This document shows positions 37,115 to 46,577 of a stretch of DNA of 64,000 bases, piece by piece; the stretch's first letter is position 1; every line of letters begins with the position of its first letter. A program made the translations under genes and the position numbers. Below the pieces are notes generated by a model. The model was not told the origin of the DNA. It made no database searches and saw only the letters and a list, made by a program, of their open reading frames with translations. Source of the stretch: Endozoicomonas sp965261315 (GTDB lineage Bacteria > Pseudomonadota > Gammaproteobacteria > Pseudomonadales > Endozoicomonadaceae); assembly GCA_965261315.1 (NCBI GenBank), contig CBDHDM010000028.1, forward strand, positions 61,869-125,868, written 5' to 3'.

Positions 37115-38638
37115 TTATAAGTAGCGCGCGGCCAGTTCAAGAATTTCGTTCTGTGTGGTTTCCCGGGTATTCACAATACCGGCTACCTGACCATTACTCA
37201 TGACCATGATTCGATCGGTAACACCCAGTAACTCAGGCATTTCCGAAGAAATCATAATGATGCCTTTACCTTTTCTGGCCAGCTCAAGGATCAGCTGGTA
37301 AATCTCAAACTTGGCACCCACATCAATGCCTCGAGTCGGTTCATCCAGCATCAGGATTTCCGGTTCAGTCAAAAGCCAGCGGCCTATAACCACTTTCTGC
37401 TGGTTGCCGCCGGAGAGTGAGCCGATACGTGTTTGCTGGCTGGGCGTCTTTACCTTCATTGAGTCGATCACCCATTGAGTATCAGAGCCCATTGATTTGT
37501 TGCTCAGTAAGCCAAACTTTTCCTTATATTTCTCAATATTGGCAATGAGAGAATTGAAGGTAATATCCAGAGTTGAGTAGATACCCGTCGCTCGTCGTTC
37601 TTCAGTGACCAGGGCCATGCCGTTTTGTATGGCACGGTATGCATTTTTGTTATCCAGTGCCTTTCCGTGCAGTTTGATAACACCAGTACTTTTTTCCCGA
37701 ATACCAAAAATAGTTTCGACTACATCGGTACGGCGTGCCCCCACCAGGCCGGCAATCCCAAGAACCTCGCCTTTACGAAGCTCAAAGCTGACATCCTGTA
37801 TGGAGGGCTGGTTTTTGGCGGTCAGGTTTTCAACCTGAAGAATGACTTCTTTGGGCTGGTGGTCTCGCTGAGGGAATCGCTGGGTCAGTTCCCGCCCCAC
37901 CATCAGGCTGATGATCTGATCCATATCCAGACCTTCCAGGGGGCGGGTGGTTACCCATTGGCCATCCCGAAGTATGGTGATGTCATCACAGATGGAAAAT
38001 ATCTCTTCCATCTTATGGGATATATAGACAATACCGCAGCCACGCTCTTTTAATTTCTTAATAATGGTAAACAGGTGGCGGACTTCTTTTTCTGAAAGAG
38101 AGGAGGTGGGTTCATCCATAATGACAATTTTGGCGTTGTAAGAAAATGCTTTGGCAATTTCTACCATCTGTCGTTTGGAAACGGAGAGGTTTGCAACTTT
38201 GTCTTTTGGATCAACATCAATATCCAGTTCTTCAAAGATCTTTCTGGTTTCGTCATACATGGTTTTGTGATCAACAAAACCATTCTTCTTTGGATAACGA
38301 CCCAGCCAGACATTGTCCATTACGCTGGATTGCAATACCTGGTTTAATTCCTGATGCACCATGGATACGCCATGATTAAGCGCTTCTTTGGATGATGTAA
38401 ATTCAATGGGTTTGCCCTGAAAATAGATGCTGCCTTCATCTTTTTCATAAATGCCAAACAGGCATTTTAATAACGTTGATTTGCCCGCACCATTTTCCCC
38501 CATCAGGGCATGGACGGAGTAAGGGCGCACTTTTAAGTTAACCCGATCCAGGGCTTTTACTCCGGGAAATGATTTGCTGATATCGGTCATTTCCAGAAGC
38601 CATTCACTGTTGTTGTTAAAATGGTTGCTGGTATCCAT
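37115..38638 (-). CDS. mglA: Galactoside ABC transporter ATPase MglA
   Basis: This 507-residue protein has two ABC domains: the first with GENGAGKSTLLKCLFGIY and the degenerate signature SVSKRQMVEIAKA, the second with a non-canonical Walker A (AGLVGARRTDVVE) and signature LSGGNQQKVVIGRW, as usual for sugar ABC ATPases. ATG 38638 with AGAAGG upstream matches the family start and length (506 in E. coli); an earlier ATG at 38698 would add 20 residues. Confidence 0.95.
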   Translation of the reverse strand: MDTSNHFNNNSEWLLEMTDISKSFPGVKALDRVNLKVRPYSVHALMGENGAGKSTLLKCLFGIYEKDEGSIYFQGKPIEFTSSKEALNHGVSMVHQELNQVLQSSVMDNVWLGRYPKKNGFVDHKTMYDETRKIFEELDIDVDPKDKVANLSVSKRQMVEIAKAFSYNAKIVIMDEPTSSLSEKEVRHLFTIIKKLKERGCGIVYISHKMEEIFSICDDITILRDGQWVTTRPLEGLDMDQIISLMVGRELTQRFPQRDHQPKEVILQVENLTAKNQPSIQDVSFELRKGEVLGIAGLVGARRTDVVETIFGIREKSTGVIKLHGKALDNKNAYRAIQNGMALVTEERRATGIYSTLDITFNSLIANIEKYKEKFGLLSNKSMGSDTQWVIDSMKVKTPSQQTRIGSLSGGNQQKVVIGRWLLTEPEILMLDEPTRGIDVGAKFEIYQLILELARKGKGIIMISSEMPELLGVTDRIMVMSNGQVAGIVNTRETTQNEILELAARYL

Positions 38639-38731
38639 AGCCTTCTGACTTTTCAGAGACAAAGAGCACTCGGCAAGGAAAGTAATGATTCCCCGCAAAC
38701 AGCTCTTTAAAATATGAAAGGTAATTTAAAG

Positions 38732-38767
38732 AGTCTGACTATGATTCGATGGACTCATAGTCAGACT
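38732..38767. terminator. mglB-mglA intergenic stem-loop
   Basis: AGTCTGACTATGA (38732-38744) and TCATAGTCAGACT (38755-38767) form a perfect 13-bp stem with a 10-base loop in the mglB-mglA gap. As in other binding-protein operons, it may terminate part of the transcripts or protect the mglB mRNA end, giving more MglB than MglA/C. Confidence 0.75.
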
Positions 38768-38779
38768 TTTACCTACCTG

Positions 38780-39754
38780 TTAAAGGTCGCCTTTATCGAC
38801 ACCGACGTAAGGTACGCGGACGATTTTATTTTCAATATTCCAGTTGGTACCTTCACCTGCGGCTTTGCCATTGGCCAGGTTATTGGCCAGCTCAAAAGCG
38901 GCTTTTGCCTGATTGTTGGCATCGTTCAGTACCGTTCCCTGCATCTGTCCGTCTTTGATCAGTGCCAGAGCTTCTGTCAGAGCATCAACGCCAAACACGG
39001 GAATAGCGGATTTATCAGCGGCTTTCAGGGACTCAATAGCGCCCATGGCCATCGCATCATTATTGGCGATAACGACTTCAATCCTGTCGGCATTAGGGCC
39101 GGAGATCCAGGCATCAACCTTGTCTTTTGCCATGGCGGTGTCCCACATGGCGGTATCCATATGGAGCTCTTCTGTTGGATAGCCTTTGTCGTTCAGCGTG
39201 GAAATAACATAGGACGTACGGGCTTCAGCATCTGGGTGTCCGGGTTCACCCTTGAGTAGTACAAACTGAATTTTGCCATCACTGTTCAAATCCCAGGCAG
39301 GATTTTCAGCCCAGTGTTCTGCAATCAGTTCACCCTGAATAATGCCGGATTCTTTGGAGTCTGTACCAACGTAATAAGCGTGCTCATAACTGGCCAGAGC
39401 CTGTGAAGTCGGTTCTTTGTTATAGAAAACAATGGGAACATTATCGAATTTAGCTTTTTGAATAATGACGGGGGCCGCAGCAGGATCGACAAGGTTGATG
39501 GCCAGAACATCGACACCTTTAGCGAGCATGATATCAATCTGGTCGTTCTGCTTGGATTGATCATTCTGTGAGTCATTCATTAACAGGCGGACATCTTTGA
39601 CCTTGTCTGCTTCTGCTTCAATGGCTCTGCGAACGGTAGCCATAAAATTATCGTCGTATTTGTAGACAGTTACACCGACGGTTGTATTTGCCTGAGCAGC
39701 CGTCCCCATGGTCATGGCGGCCATAATCGCAGCAAGAATCGTTACTTTTTTCAT
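38780..39754 (-). CDS. mglB: Galactose-binding periplasmic protein MglB
   Basis: The 324-residue protein begins with a signal peptide (MKKVTILAAIMAAMTMGTAAQA) and then a periplasmic sugar-binding fold. Family features are VTVYKYDDNFMATVRRAIE, the MLAKGVDVLAINLVDPAAA segment, YYVGTDSKESG and IEVVIANNDAMAMGAIE; a calcium site is likely around DLNSDGKIQ. It delivers galactose/glucose to MglAC and may serve chemotaxis. It is the first gene of mglBAC. Confidence 0.95.
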   Translation of the reverse strand: MKKVTILAAIMAAMTMGTAAQANTTVGVTVYKYDDNFMATVRRAIEAEADKVKDVRLLMNDSQNDQSKQNDQIDIMLAKGVDVLAINLVDPAAAPVIIQKAKFDNVPIVFYNKEPTSQALASYEHAYYVGTDSKESGIIQGELIAEHWAENPAWDLNSDGKIQFVLLKGEPGHPDAEARTSYVISTLNDKGYPTEELHMDTAMWDTAMAKDKVDAWISGPNADRIEVVIANNDAMAMGAIESLKAADKSAIPVFGVDALTEALALIKDGQMQGTVLNDANNQAKAAFELANNLANGKAAGEGTNWNIENKIVRVPYVGVDKGDL

Positions 39755-40110
39755 AGTTGTCCTTCTTTTTACTTTTTAAGCCCTCTTTGTATAAAGAGAG
39801 GCGATAGCTGGTTGGAATCAGCCTTTTCCCATGTATCAATAAGGCCGGTTTCCATGTGTATAAGCATGCATTCCTGTGCGTTTTATCATTCAATTCCTGC
39901 TCTATGCAGGAGGTGATTTTATTTGGTGTCTTGTTGTTGTCGAATGATATCAGATGGTTTTCGCTGTTAGGGTAAGACAGTTCAACGAAATGTAACAAAG
40001 TCTTAAAAGCCGTTATACGTTAACTGACGTTCCTGTTGCCCGGAGTCAATAGTTTTACGGTCAGCTAATTGGGATAATCGTTCAGTCTTGTGGGTTTCAG
40101 GGGAAAAAAG
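39755..40110. other. Divergent promoter region mglB / two-component system
   Basis: The 356-base gap separates mglB (minus) from the response regulator (plus). It should hold both promoters and an operator. An AGGGG ribosome site precedes the regulator start at 40111. I see no operator I can name and no gene. Confidence 0.5.
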
Positions 40111-40866
40111 ATGAGCACATCACATCGGATATTTGTGGTGGATGATGATGATGCCATTCGTCAGCTGATTGCCAGCTATCTGGAAAAACATGGTTTTATT
40201 GTTGAAACGGCCCAGGATGGGGAAACATTTCTTGAGCAGTTTCGATCCCTGATGGATGAAAATATTCAGCATGCGCTGGTGGTGCTGGATATCATGATGC
40301 CCGGTATTGATGGCTTTGAAGTCTGTCGTGTGCTGCGGACATTTTCCAGAGTCCCGGTAATTATGCTCACCGCAGTGTCCGATGAGATGGATCGGATCAT
40401 TGGTTTGGAAATAGGTGCTGATGACTACCTTGCCAAGCCATTCAACCCTAGAGAGTTGCTGGCTCGAATCAAAGCAATTCTGCGCCGTAGCGAGTTAGTC
40501 AGCGAGGTCAGGCAACCACCAAGATTTTGCTGGTTTCACGGCCTCTGTCTGGACACTACGACACGAGATTTATCGACTGCTGATGGTGAGCTATTACCAT
40601 TATCGGGAGCGGACTATAACCTGTTAATGCTGTTTATTAATAATGCCGGTAAGGTACTCAGCCGGGAATATATTGCAGCAACGACCCGCAAGCGCTGTTC
40701 AGATCCAATGGATCGCTTTATTGATGTTCATATCAGCCGCCTGCGGCAATGCCTTGGGGATGATGCCAAATCACCAGAGATGATAAAAACAGTGCGTGGT
40801 GCCGGCTATCTACTGGCCACTGACGTTCGCTTTACTCATCATACCGCCTTACCTGACTCGATATGA
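40111..40866 (+). CDS. OmpR-family response regulator
   Basis: A 251-residue regulator. The receiver domain has the acidic pocket DDDD (residues 11-14), phosphoacceptor Asp60 (VVLDIMMPG) and Lys109 (ADDYLAKPF). The C-terminal winged helix (about 150-240) shows the OmpR pattern ADYNLLMLFINNAGKVLSR ... DVHISRLRQ ... KTVRGAGYLL. It overlaps the sensor kinase by four bases. Divergence from mglBAC suggests control of sugar uptake, which is inference. Confidence 0.92.
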   Translation: MSTSHRIFVVDDDDAIRQLIASYLEKHGFIVETAQDGETFLEQFRSLMDENIQHALVVLDIMMPGIDGFEVCRVLRTFSRVPVIMLTAVSDEMDRIIGLEIGADDYLAKPFNPRELLARIKAILRRSELVSEVRQPPRFCWFHGLCLDTTTRDLSTADGELLPLSGADYNLLMLFINNAGKVLSREYIAATTRKRCSDPMDRFIDVHISRLRQCLGDDAKSPEMIKTVRGAGYLLATDVRFTHHTALPDSI

Positions 40867-42371
40867 TGAGTCAGCCTGGAGTCTACTGGCAAACAATAAA
40901 ACACCATATCCATGAACATTCACCCAGAACGCTGGCCGGTCGCTTTTTAATGGTGATGTTTGCGCTGGTGTTCAGCTCACAGTTGATGGTTAATCATCTC
41001 TGGGAACGGGAAACGGAGAGTGATCGACAGGAGGCTTTGGCTAAAGTGTCAACCAATGTGGCTTTACGTATGTCGGCCACCATTGAGTACTTTGTGACGC
41101 TGTCAGCGGCAATCCGAAAGGCCACCATAAATAAACTGCGTTACATGGGAGGTGCCCGTTATTTCATTACACTGAATTCGGAATTCATCAAGCTGCCCCC
41201 CTACCATAATTCCTCGGCTCATCAGACGGTGGTGAATGTTTTTAAAACGGTGCTTGGCAATGCTGATCATATCAATGGGCGGATTACTGTTGCTTTTTCA
41301 AGGCCGGAAACGCTGAAAGTTCTGGATAACCAGACGCTGCTGAAAGATCTGCCGGATAACTGGGGAAAAGAGACGTTGATGGTGGAGCCTCTGGATCTTC
41401 CGGTACTGGTCATACAGGTTGAGCTTGAAAAGAATGAGTGGCTATATCTGGCAACTCTGATGCCAGACTCATCCATTCTTTCGGAAGACACTCCACCGGC
41501 ACCTCTGCAAACTTCATATCTGATATGGATGCTGGTGCTGCTGGCATTCGCGACCATGGCTATCTATTTTATGGTTCGTCCTTTTGAAGCGTTGTCCAGA
41601 GCGGCAACAGAATTTGGACGGGATCTTGAACCTGTGGCCATACCTGAACGGGGTTGCCTTGAGTATGAAAGAACGGCCCAGGCTTTTAACCAGATGCAGA
41701 AGAATATCCGGCATTATATGAATGACCGGAAACAGCTGTTCTCGGGGATATCCCACGATCTGAAAACCCCGATTACCCGGTTGCGGCTGCGAGCCGAAAT
41801 GCTGGATGATGATGTACAGCGGGAACCGTTTATCAGCGATCTGGAACATCTGGAGATTATGGTCAAGTCTGCACTTCAGGTGGTCAGCAATACCGATATT
41901 CATGAAAACCCTCAAGTGGTTGATCTTGAGAGAATGCTTAATGACATTACTCTGGCTGCACAGTCGGCAGGGCAGAGAGCCTGGTTACACACACCTTTCC
42001 ATAATCATCCAGATGAGAGTGGTGGACTGTATAAAATTACCGGTAAGCCGCTGGCATTGAAACGGTGCCTTGAGAACTTGATTGGCAATGCCATTATTTA
42101 TGGAGCACCGGCCAATATTTATATTGAGAGAACATCAGGGCAGATCATTATTACTATCCGGGACAATGGACCGGGTATCCCGGAAGGAATGGAAGAAACC
42201 ATTTTCAAACCTTACCTTCGGTTGGATTATGGTTGTCAGAAAAACCCGGATGGTAATGGTCTTGGTTTGGTTACCGCACGCCATCTGGCACGAATTCATG
42301 GTGGCAGCCTCAGGCTTCATAACCATCCAGAAGGTGGGCTGGAAGTTACCCTGAAACTGCCAGCCTCCTGA
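40863..42371 (+). CDS. Membrane sensor histidine kinase
   Basis: The 502-residue partner of the preceding regulator. Membrane helix 1 is near residues 25-45 and helix 2 near 218-238, enclosing a ~170-residue periplasmic sensor region of no recognised family. A HAMP domain follows, then HisKA with His298 (GISHDLKTPITRLRLR), and HATPase_c with N box (LENLIGNAI) and G boxes (DNGPGIPEG, GNGLGLVTARHL). The architecture is EnvZ-like. The signal is unknown; a link to MglB-bound sugar is possible from gene order. Confidence 0.92.
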   Translation: MMSQPGVYWQTIKHHIHEHSPRTLAGRFLMVMFALVFSSQLMVNHLWERETESDRQEALAKVSTNVALRMSATIEYFVTLSAAIRKATINKLRYMGGARYFITLNSEFIKLPPYHNSSAHQTVVNVFKTVLGNADHINGRITVAFSRPETLKVLDNQTLLKDLPDNWGKETLMVEPLDLPVLVIQVELEKNEWLYLATLMPDSSILSEDTPPAPLQTSYLIWMLVLLAFATMAIYFMVRPFEALSRAATEFGRDLEPVAIPERGCLEYERTAQAFNQMQKNIRHYMNDRKQLFSGISHDLKTPITRLRLRAEMLDDDVQREPFISDLEHLEIMVKSALQVVSNTDIHENPQVVDLERMLNDITLAAQSAGQRAWLHTPFHNHPDESGGLYKITGKPLALKRCLENLIGNAIIYGAPANIYIERTSGQIIITIRDNGPGIPEGMEETIFKPYLRLDYGCQKNPDGNGLGLVTARHLARIHGGSLRLHNHPEGGLEVTLKLPAS

Positions 42372-42373
42372 TT

Positions 42374-44869
42374 TTATGATATTTGAAGTTTATTGGCTGA
42401 TGGTTTGAACCACCTTAACCGATTGGCATTGGAAACCACGGTAACCGATGACAGTGCCATGGCACCACCGGCTATGACCGGATTGAGCAGCATACCAGTA
42501 AAGGGAAACAGAATACCCGCAGCGATGGGGATCCCCAATGAGTTGTAGATAAAGGCTCCAAACAGGTTCTGCTTGATGTTTCTCAGTGTTGCCCTGGATA
42601 GTTCAATGGCATCCGCCACGCCGTGAAGAGAAGCACCCATCAAGGTCACATCTGCAGACTCAATGGCAACATCTGTCCCAGTACCAATGGCAAAGCCAAC
42701 ATCGGATTGAGCCAGTGCGGGTGCATCGTTGATGCCGTCACCAGCCATACCCACTTTATGGCCACTCTTATATAGAAGTCGCTGCAGCTGCTTCACATGC
42801 TCTGCTTTATCTTCAGGCAGAACTTCAGCATGGAACTCATCAATGCCTGCCTGCTGGGCAATGGCCTGTGCTGTTAATCGGTTATCACCCGTGAGCATGA
42901 CCACCTTGATGCCCAGTTTATGGAGCCGCTTGATGGCTGCCCGGGAATCGGAGCGGATTGGGTCAGAAACAGAGATGATGCCTGCCAGATGATTATCAAT
43001 AGCTATAAACATAGGCGTTTGCCCCTGTTCCGCCAGTTGTTCAGCTTTACTGGAAAGGCTTTCAATGTTGAGGCCATTGTCAGTCATCAGTTTTTCATTA
43101 CCTAATAACAGTGCATGTCCATCTACTTTGCCAGAGACCCCATGTCCGGGAATGGCCTGAAAAGCATCAACAGTTTTAAAATCCACTTGTTTTGACTTGC
43201 CGAATTCCACAATGGCTTCAGCCAGAGGATGCTCAGAGGCTTGTTCCAGGCTGACAGCCAGCGTTAAGAGTCTAGCCTCTGTATATGGCTCAAGGCTAAC
43301 AATCTCAGTGACTGTGGGTCGGCCTTCAGTAATGGTTCCCGTTTTATCCAGAACCAGCGTTGTCAGTTTGCTGGCCTGCTGTAATGCGTCACCCTTGCGG
43401 ATTAAAATACCCAGTTCTGCAGCTTTGCCTACACCGACCATAACCGACATTGGTGTAGCCAGTCCCAGTGCGCAGGGACAGGCGATAATCAGTACAGTTG
43501 TTGCCACGACCAGCATATGAGCGACTTTCGGTTCAGGGCCGGCAAAGAACCAGACTGCCGCTGCCAGTATTGCAATCAGGATGACCGCAGGAACAAAGAT
43601 GCTGGAGATTTTATCGGCCAGCCGGGCGATAGGCATCTTTGAACTTTGCGCTTTTTTTACCAGGGCAATAATCTGGGCGAGGGCGGTTTCACTGCCCACT
43701 TTTTCAGCCGTAAACAGTAACGATCCATTTTTATTCAAGGTACCGGCAGTAATGGCATCACCCACTTTCTTTTCTACAGGGATCGGCTCACCCGTCAGCA
43801 TGGATTCATCCACAAAACTGTTGCCATCCACGATGATGCCATCTACCGGAATCTTCTCTCCAGGGCGTACCCGCAGCGTGTCGCCTTTGTGTACCTGTTG
43901 TACTGGGATATCCAGTTCTTTCCCATCACGAATCACACGTGCTGTTTTGGCCTGAAGCCCAAGCAGGCGTTTGACCGCTTCACTGGTTTTGCCCCGGGCT
44001 CTCAGTTCAAGGGCATGGCCCAAGTTGATCAGGCCGATAATCATCGCGGAAGCTTCAAAATAGACATGTCGCGCACTGGCTGGTAGCCATTCTGGAAACA
44101 GGACAACTATCATGGAAAACAGCCAGGCTGCACCGGTACCCAGTGCCACCAGAGTATCCATATTGGCATTACGATGCTTCAGGGATTGCCACATGCCCGT
44201 GAAAAAATGTCCACCGGAAAAATACAGAATCAGCCCGGTAAGAACGCCAACCACGCCCCAAGCCACCTGCTCCTGGGTGTTGCTGACACCCATCTCTCCG
44301 GTGACCATTCCCCAGATCATCAGGGGAACCCCAAGGCCCAGGGCGATGGCCGTATGTTTCAGTAGATAGCGATAACGTCGCCTGTCTTCTTCTTCCTGCT
44401 GATCCTGTTGTTTCTCAAATGAACCTTCCTCAAGGTTCATAACAGTTCCGGGAAATCCTGCTTTTTCCAATGCAGCAAGCACGGAATGGATCTCTTTATG
44501 GATAGCAGAGCTTCTGGTGCTTTCTAGAAGAACGGTTTTATCCGCCAGATTAACGGTTCCCTTAATACCATCAATACCTTGCAGTGACTTCTCAATTTTT
44601 CCAACGCAGGAGGCACAGTTCATGGAAGCGACGGAAATGATCGCTGAGTCTTGAACAGCAAAGGCTAGCTCTGCGCCAAAACCAACACTTTCTACTGCAT
44701 TGATTAACTCTTCCGAAGACGCTGTTCCGGCAACCCGTGCGGTACGGTCGGCAAGATTCACACTGGCTTCAGTAACGCCGGTAACAGCAAGCAGGGCCTT
44801 TTCTACCTTGCCAACACATCCGGCACAGCGGAGACCACTCAATCGTAGCTCGGTTTCTCTGGCGGTCAT
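42374..44869 (-). CDS. copA: Cu(I)-exporting P-type ATPase CopA
   Basis: An 831-residue P1B-1 ATPase that exports Cu(I)/Ag(I) from the cytoplasm. Two N-terminal heavy-metal domains carry CxxC pairs at Cys15/Cys18 and Cys85/Cys88. The transmembrane CPC motif is in ACPCALGLATP, the phosphorylation site in LDKTGTITEG, the actuator loop in LTGEPIPV and the hinge in GDGINDAPALAQ. The promoter at 44920-44950 has the CueR architecture, and cueR is at 35423-35809. Confidence 0.97.
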   Translation of the reverse strand: MTARETELRLSGLRCAGCVGKVEKALLAVTGVTEASVNLADRTARVAGTASSEELINAVESVGFGAELAFAVQDSAIISVASMNCASCVGKIEKSLQGIDGIKGTVNLADKTVLLESTRSSAIHKEIHSVLAALEKAGFPGTVMNLEEGSFEKQQDQQEEEDRRRYRYLLKHTAIALGLGVPLMIWGMVTGEMGVSNTQEQVAWGVVGVLTGLILYFSGGHFFTGMWQSLKHRNANMDTLVALGTGAAWLFSMIVVLFPEWLPASARHVYFEASAMIIGLINLGHALELRARGKTSEAVKRLLGLQAKTARVIRDGKELDIPVQQVHKGDTLRVRPGEKIPVDGIIVDGNSFVDESMLTGEPIPVEKKVGDAITAGTLNKNGSLLFTAEKVGSETALAQIIALVKKAQSSKMPIARLADKISSIFVPAVILIAILAAAVWFFAGPEPKVAHMLVVATTVLIIACPCALGLATPMSVMVGVGKAAELGILIRKGDALQQASKLTTLVLDKTGTITEGRPTVTEIVSLEPYTEARLLTLAVSLEQASEHPLAEAIVEFGKSKQVDFKTVDAFQAIPGHGVSGKVDGHALLLGNEKLMTDNGLNIESLSSKAEQLAEQGQTPMFIAIDNHLAGIISVSDPIRSDSRAAIKRLHKLGIKVVMLTGDNRLTAQAIAQQAGIDEFHAEVLPEDKAEHVKQLQRLLYKSGHKVGMAGDGINDAPALAQSDVGFAIGTGTDVAIESADVTLMGASLHGVADAIELSRATLRNIKQNLFGAFIYNSLGIPIAAGILFPFTGMLLNPVIAGGAMALSSVTVVSNANRLRWFKPSANKLQIS

Positions 44870-44919
44870 GGGTTATGCTCCTGTGGCAACTATGCCACTG
44901 ACTGATTCATCATGAGGTA

Positions 44920-44950
44920 AGCATAACCCTTCCCCTTACTGGAAGGTAAA
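44920..44950 (-). promoter_or_regulatory. CueR-type copA promoter
   Basis: Read on the minus strand: -35 TTTACC (44950-44945), a 19-bp spacer, -10 TATGCT (44925-44920). The spacer holds the dyad CCTTCC-N7-GGAAGG (44928-44946). A 19-bp spacer with this dyad is the hallmark of CueR activation, and the core is nearly the same as the E. coli copA operator from memory. Confidence 0.9.
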
Positions 44951-45033
44951 GGGGGAAACTCAAAGTAATTTATGGATTACAGTAGGGAGCCACAAAGCGT
45001 ATTCCTCAGGAGAAGAGTCAGTGGCTCGAAATG

Positions 45034-45585
45034 CTAGAAATTACTGGGGGTAGTGCAGCTGATCAGACGACACTCTTCATCATCGCTTGGGTTTCGGAAG
45101 CGGTGAGGGCGGTTACTGTCGAAGTAATAGCTGTCGCCGGGGGTCAGCAGGTAGACATCGTTACCCACAGTAAGCTCAAGCTGACCTTCAATGATGATGC
45201 CCGCTTCTTCACCTTCATGGCAGAGCATTTCATCGCCGGTATCGGAACCGGGTGGGTAGCATTCATCCATAAAGGCCATGCCTCGGTTTGCCTTATGCTG
45301 ACCAATGACCTTGATCTGTATTTTGTCCATGATCATCGGAGAGAGTTCTTCCGAACGATAGACCACTGGCTCATAGCCGTGTTCATCCATCTCCAGAGAG
45401 AAAAAGGTCACCAGAGACATGGGAATGCCACTGAGCACCTTTTTCAGGGAGCTGACCGATGGGCTGACACTGTTTTTCTCAATCATCGAAATAGTGCTGT
45501 TGGTGACACCAGCGCGTTTTGCAAGCTCTCTCTGGGAGAGGTTGTGCATAATTCGAACGGCTTTTAACCGCGTTCCTACATCCAA
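45034..45585 (-). CDS. puuR: XRE-cupin regulator, PuuR-like
   Basis: The 183-residue protein joins an N-terminal XRE helix-turn-helix (LSQRELAKRAGVTNSTISMIE, residues ~17-37) to a C-terminal cupin (~108-175, with HEGEEAGIIIEGQLELTV and GDSYYFDSNRPHRF). This is the architecture of E. coli PuuR, the putrescine-sensing repressor. It stands just upstream of potFGHI and the catabolic genes, so control of putrescine use is likely. The ATG is preceded by GGAGG. Confidence 0.85.
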   Translation of the reverse strand: MDVGTRLKAVRIMHNLSQRELAKRAGVTNSTISMIEKNSVSPSVSSLKKVLSGIPMSLVTFFSLEMDEHGYEPVVYRSEELSPMIMDKIQIKVIGQHKANRGMAFMDECYPPGSDTGDEMLCHEGEEAGIIIEGQLELTVGNDVYLLTPGDSYYFDSNRPHRFRNPSDDEECRLISCTTPSNF

Positions 45586-45620
45586 AACAGATCCTCCTTG
45601 AGTTCAATATGGTTGAGAAA

Positions 45621-46577
45621 TCAGGTGGTTGCTGATTCTCTACTCTCAACCTTCTTGTATAAAGAATATGCTGATCTTATACGACGGCCATCATTTTTCC
45701 CTTGTCTGTTTGAATCATCTTCTGTCGCTTCAACTTTCTCATCAAAAAAGTCATCGCTTAATTGCATCATTTGTAAACGGCGAGCCTCCTGTCTTCGCAT
45801 AAACCACCAGGTAATGAATGCGGCCAGAGAGACGGCCAGAATTATCAGGGTTGCCAATGCATTGATTTTTGGGCTGATACCCAGTCTAACTGAAGAAAAT
45901 ACGACCATGGGAAGGGTCGTTGCTCCCGGGCCGGAAACAAAGCTGGCAATAACCAGATCATCCAGTGACAGGGTAAACGACAGTAACCATCCAGCTGCCA
46001 GTGCCGGAGCAATACCCGGAAGGGTAATCTGGAAAAAGGTCTTGAATGGTGTAGCGCCGAGATCCATAGCTGCTTCTTCGATGGAGCGGTCGACTTCACG
46101 AAGCCTGGAGGAGATGACCACCGTAGCATAAGCCGCACAGAAGGTAACATGGGCAATCCAGATGGTCAGCATACCCCGTTCCTCAGGCCAGCCAATGGCG
46201 TTGGCCATGGCCACAAACAACAGGAGCAGTGACAGACCGGTGATCACATCGGGCATCACCAGCGGAGCCGTAATCATGCTGGAAAATGCCGTCTTGCCCC
46301 GGAAACGACCGTAACGGGTCATGACAAAAGCCGCCATGGTCCCAAGAACAACCGCCATGCATGAACTCCAGAAAGCAATCTTAAGGCTCATGCCAATAGC
46401 ATCAAGTAGCTGCTTGTCCTTAAATAGCTCGGCATACCACTTGGTCGAAAAGCCAGCCCATACAGTGACCAAGCGGGACTCATTAAAGGAATAGATCATC
46501 AGGATGATCATGGGGAGGTAAAGAAAAGTTAACCCCAGGATCAGAACCAGGTTGGAGAACGTGATTTTATTTTTCAT
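45621..46577 (-). CDS. potI: Putrescine ABC permease PotI
   Basis: The second membrane subunit of the putrescine importer, with six helices and the EAA-like loop EEAAMDLGATPFKTFFQITLP. At 318 residues it is about 37 longer than E. coli PotI; the extra part is a charged cytoplasmic tail (RRQEARRLQMMQL onward). Its start overlaps the end of potH by 11 bases. It closes the potFGHI operon. Confidence 0.93.
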   Translation of the reverse strand: MKNKITFSNLVLILGLTFLYLPMIILMIYSFNESRLVTVWAGFSTKWYAELFKDKQLLDAIGMSLKIAFWSSCMAVVLGTMAAFVMTRYGRFRGKTAFSSMITAPLVMPDVITGLSLLLLFVAMANAIGWPEERGMLTIWIAHVTFCAAYATVVISSRLREVDRSIEEAAMDLGATPFKTFFQITLPGIAPALAAGWLLSFTLSLDDLVIASFVSGPGATTLPMVVFSSVRLGISPKINALATLIILAVSLAAFITWWFMRRQEARRLQMMQLSDDFFDEKVEATEDDSNRQGKNDGRRIRSAYSLYKKVESRESATT

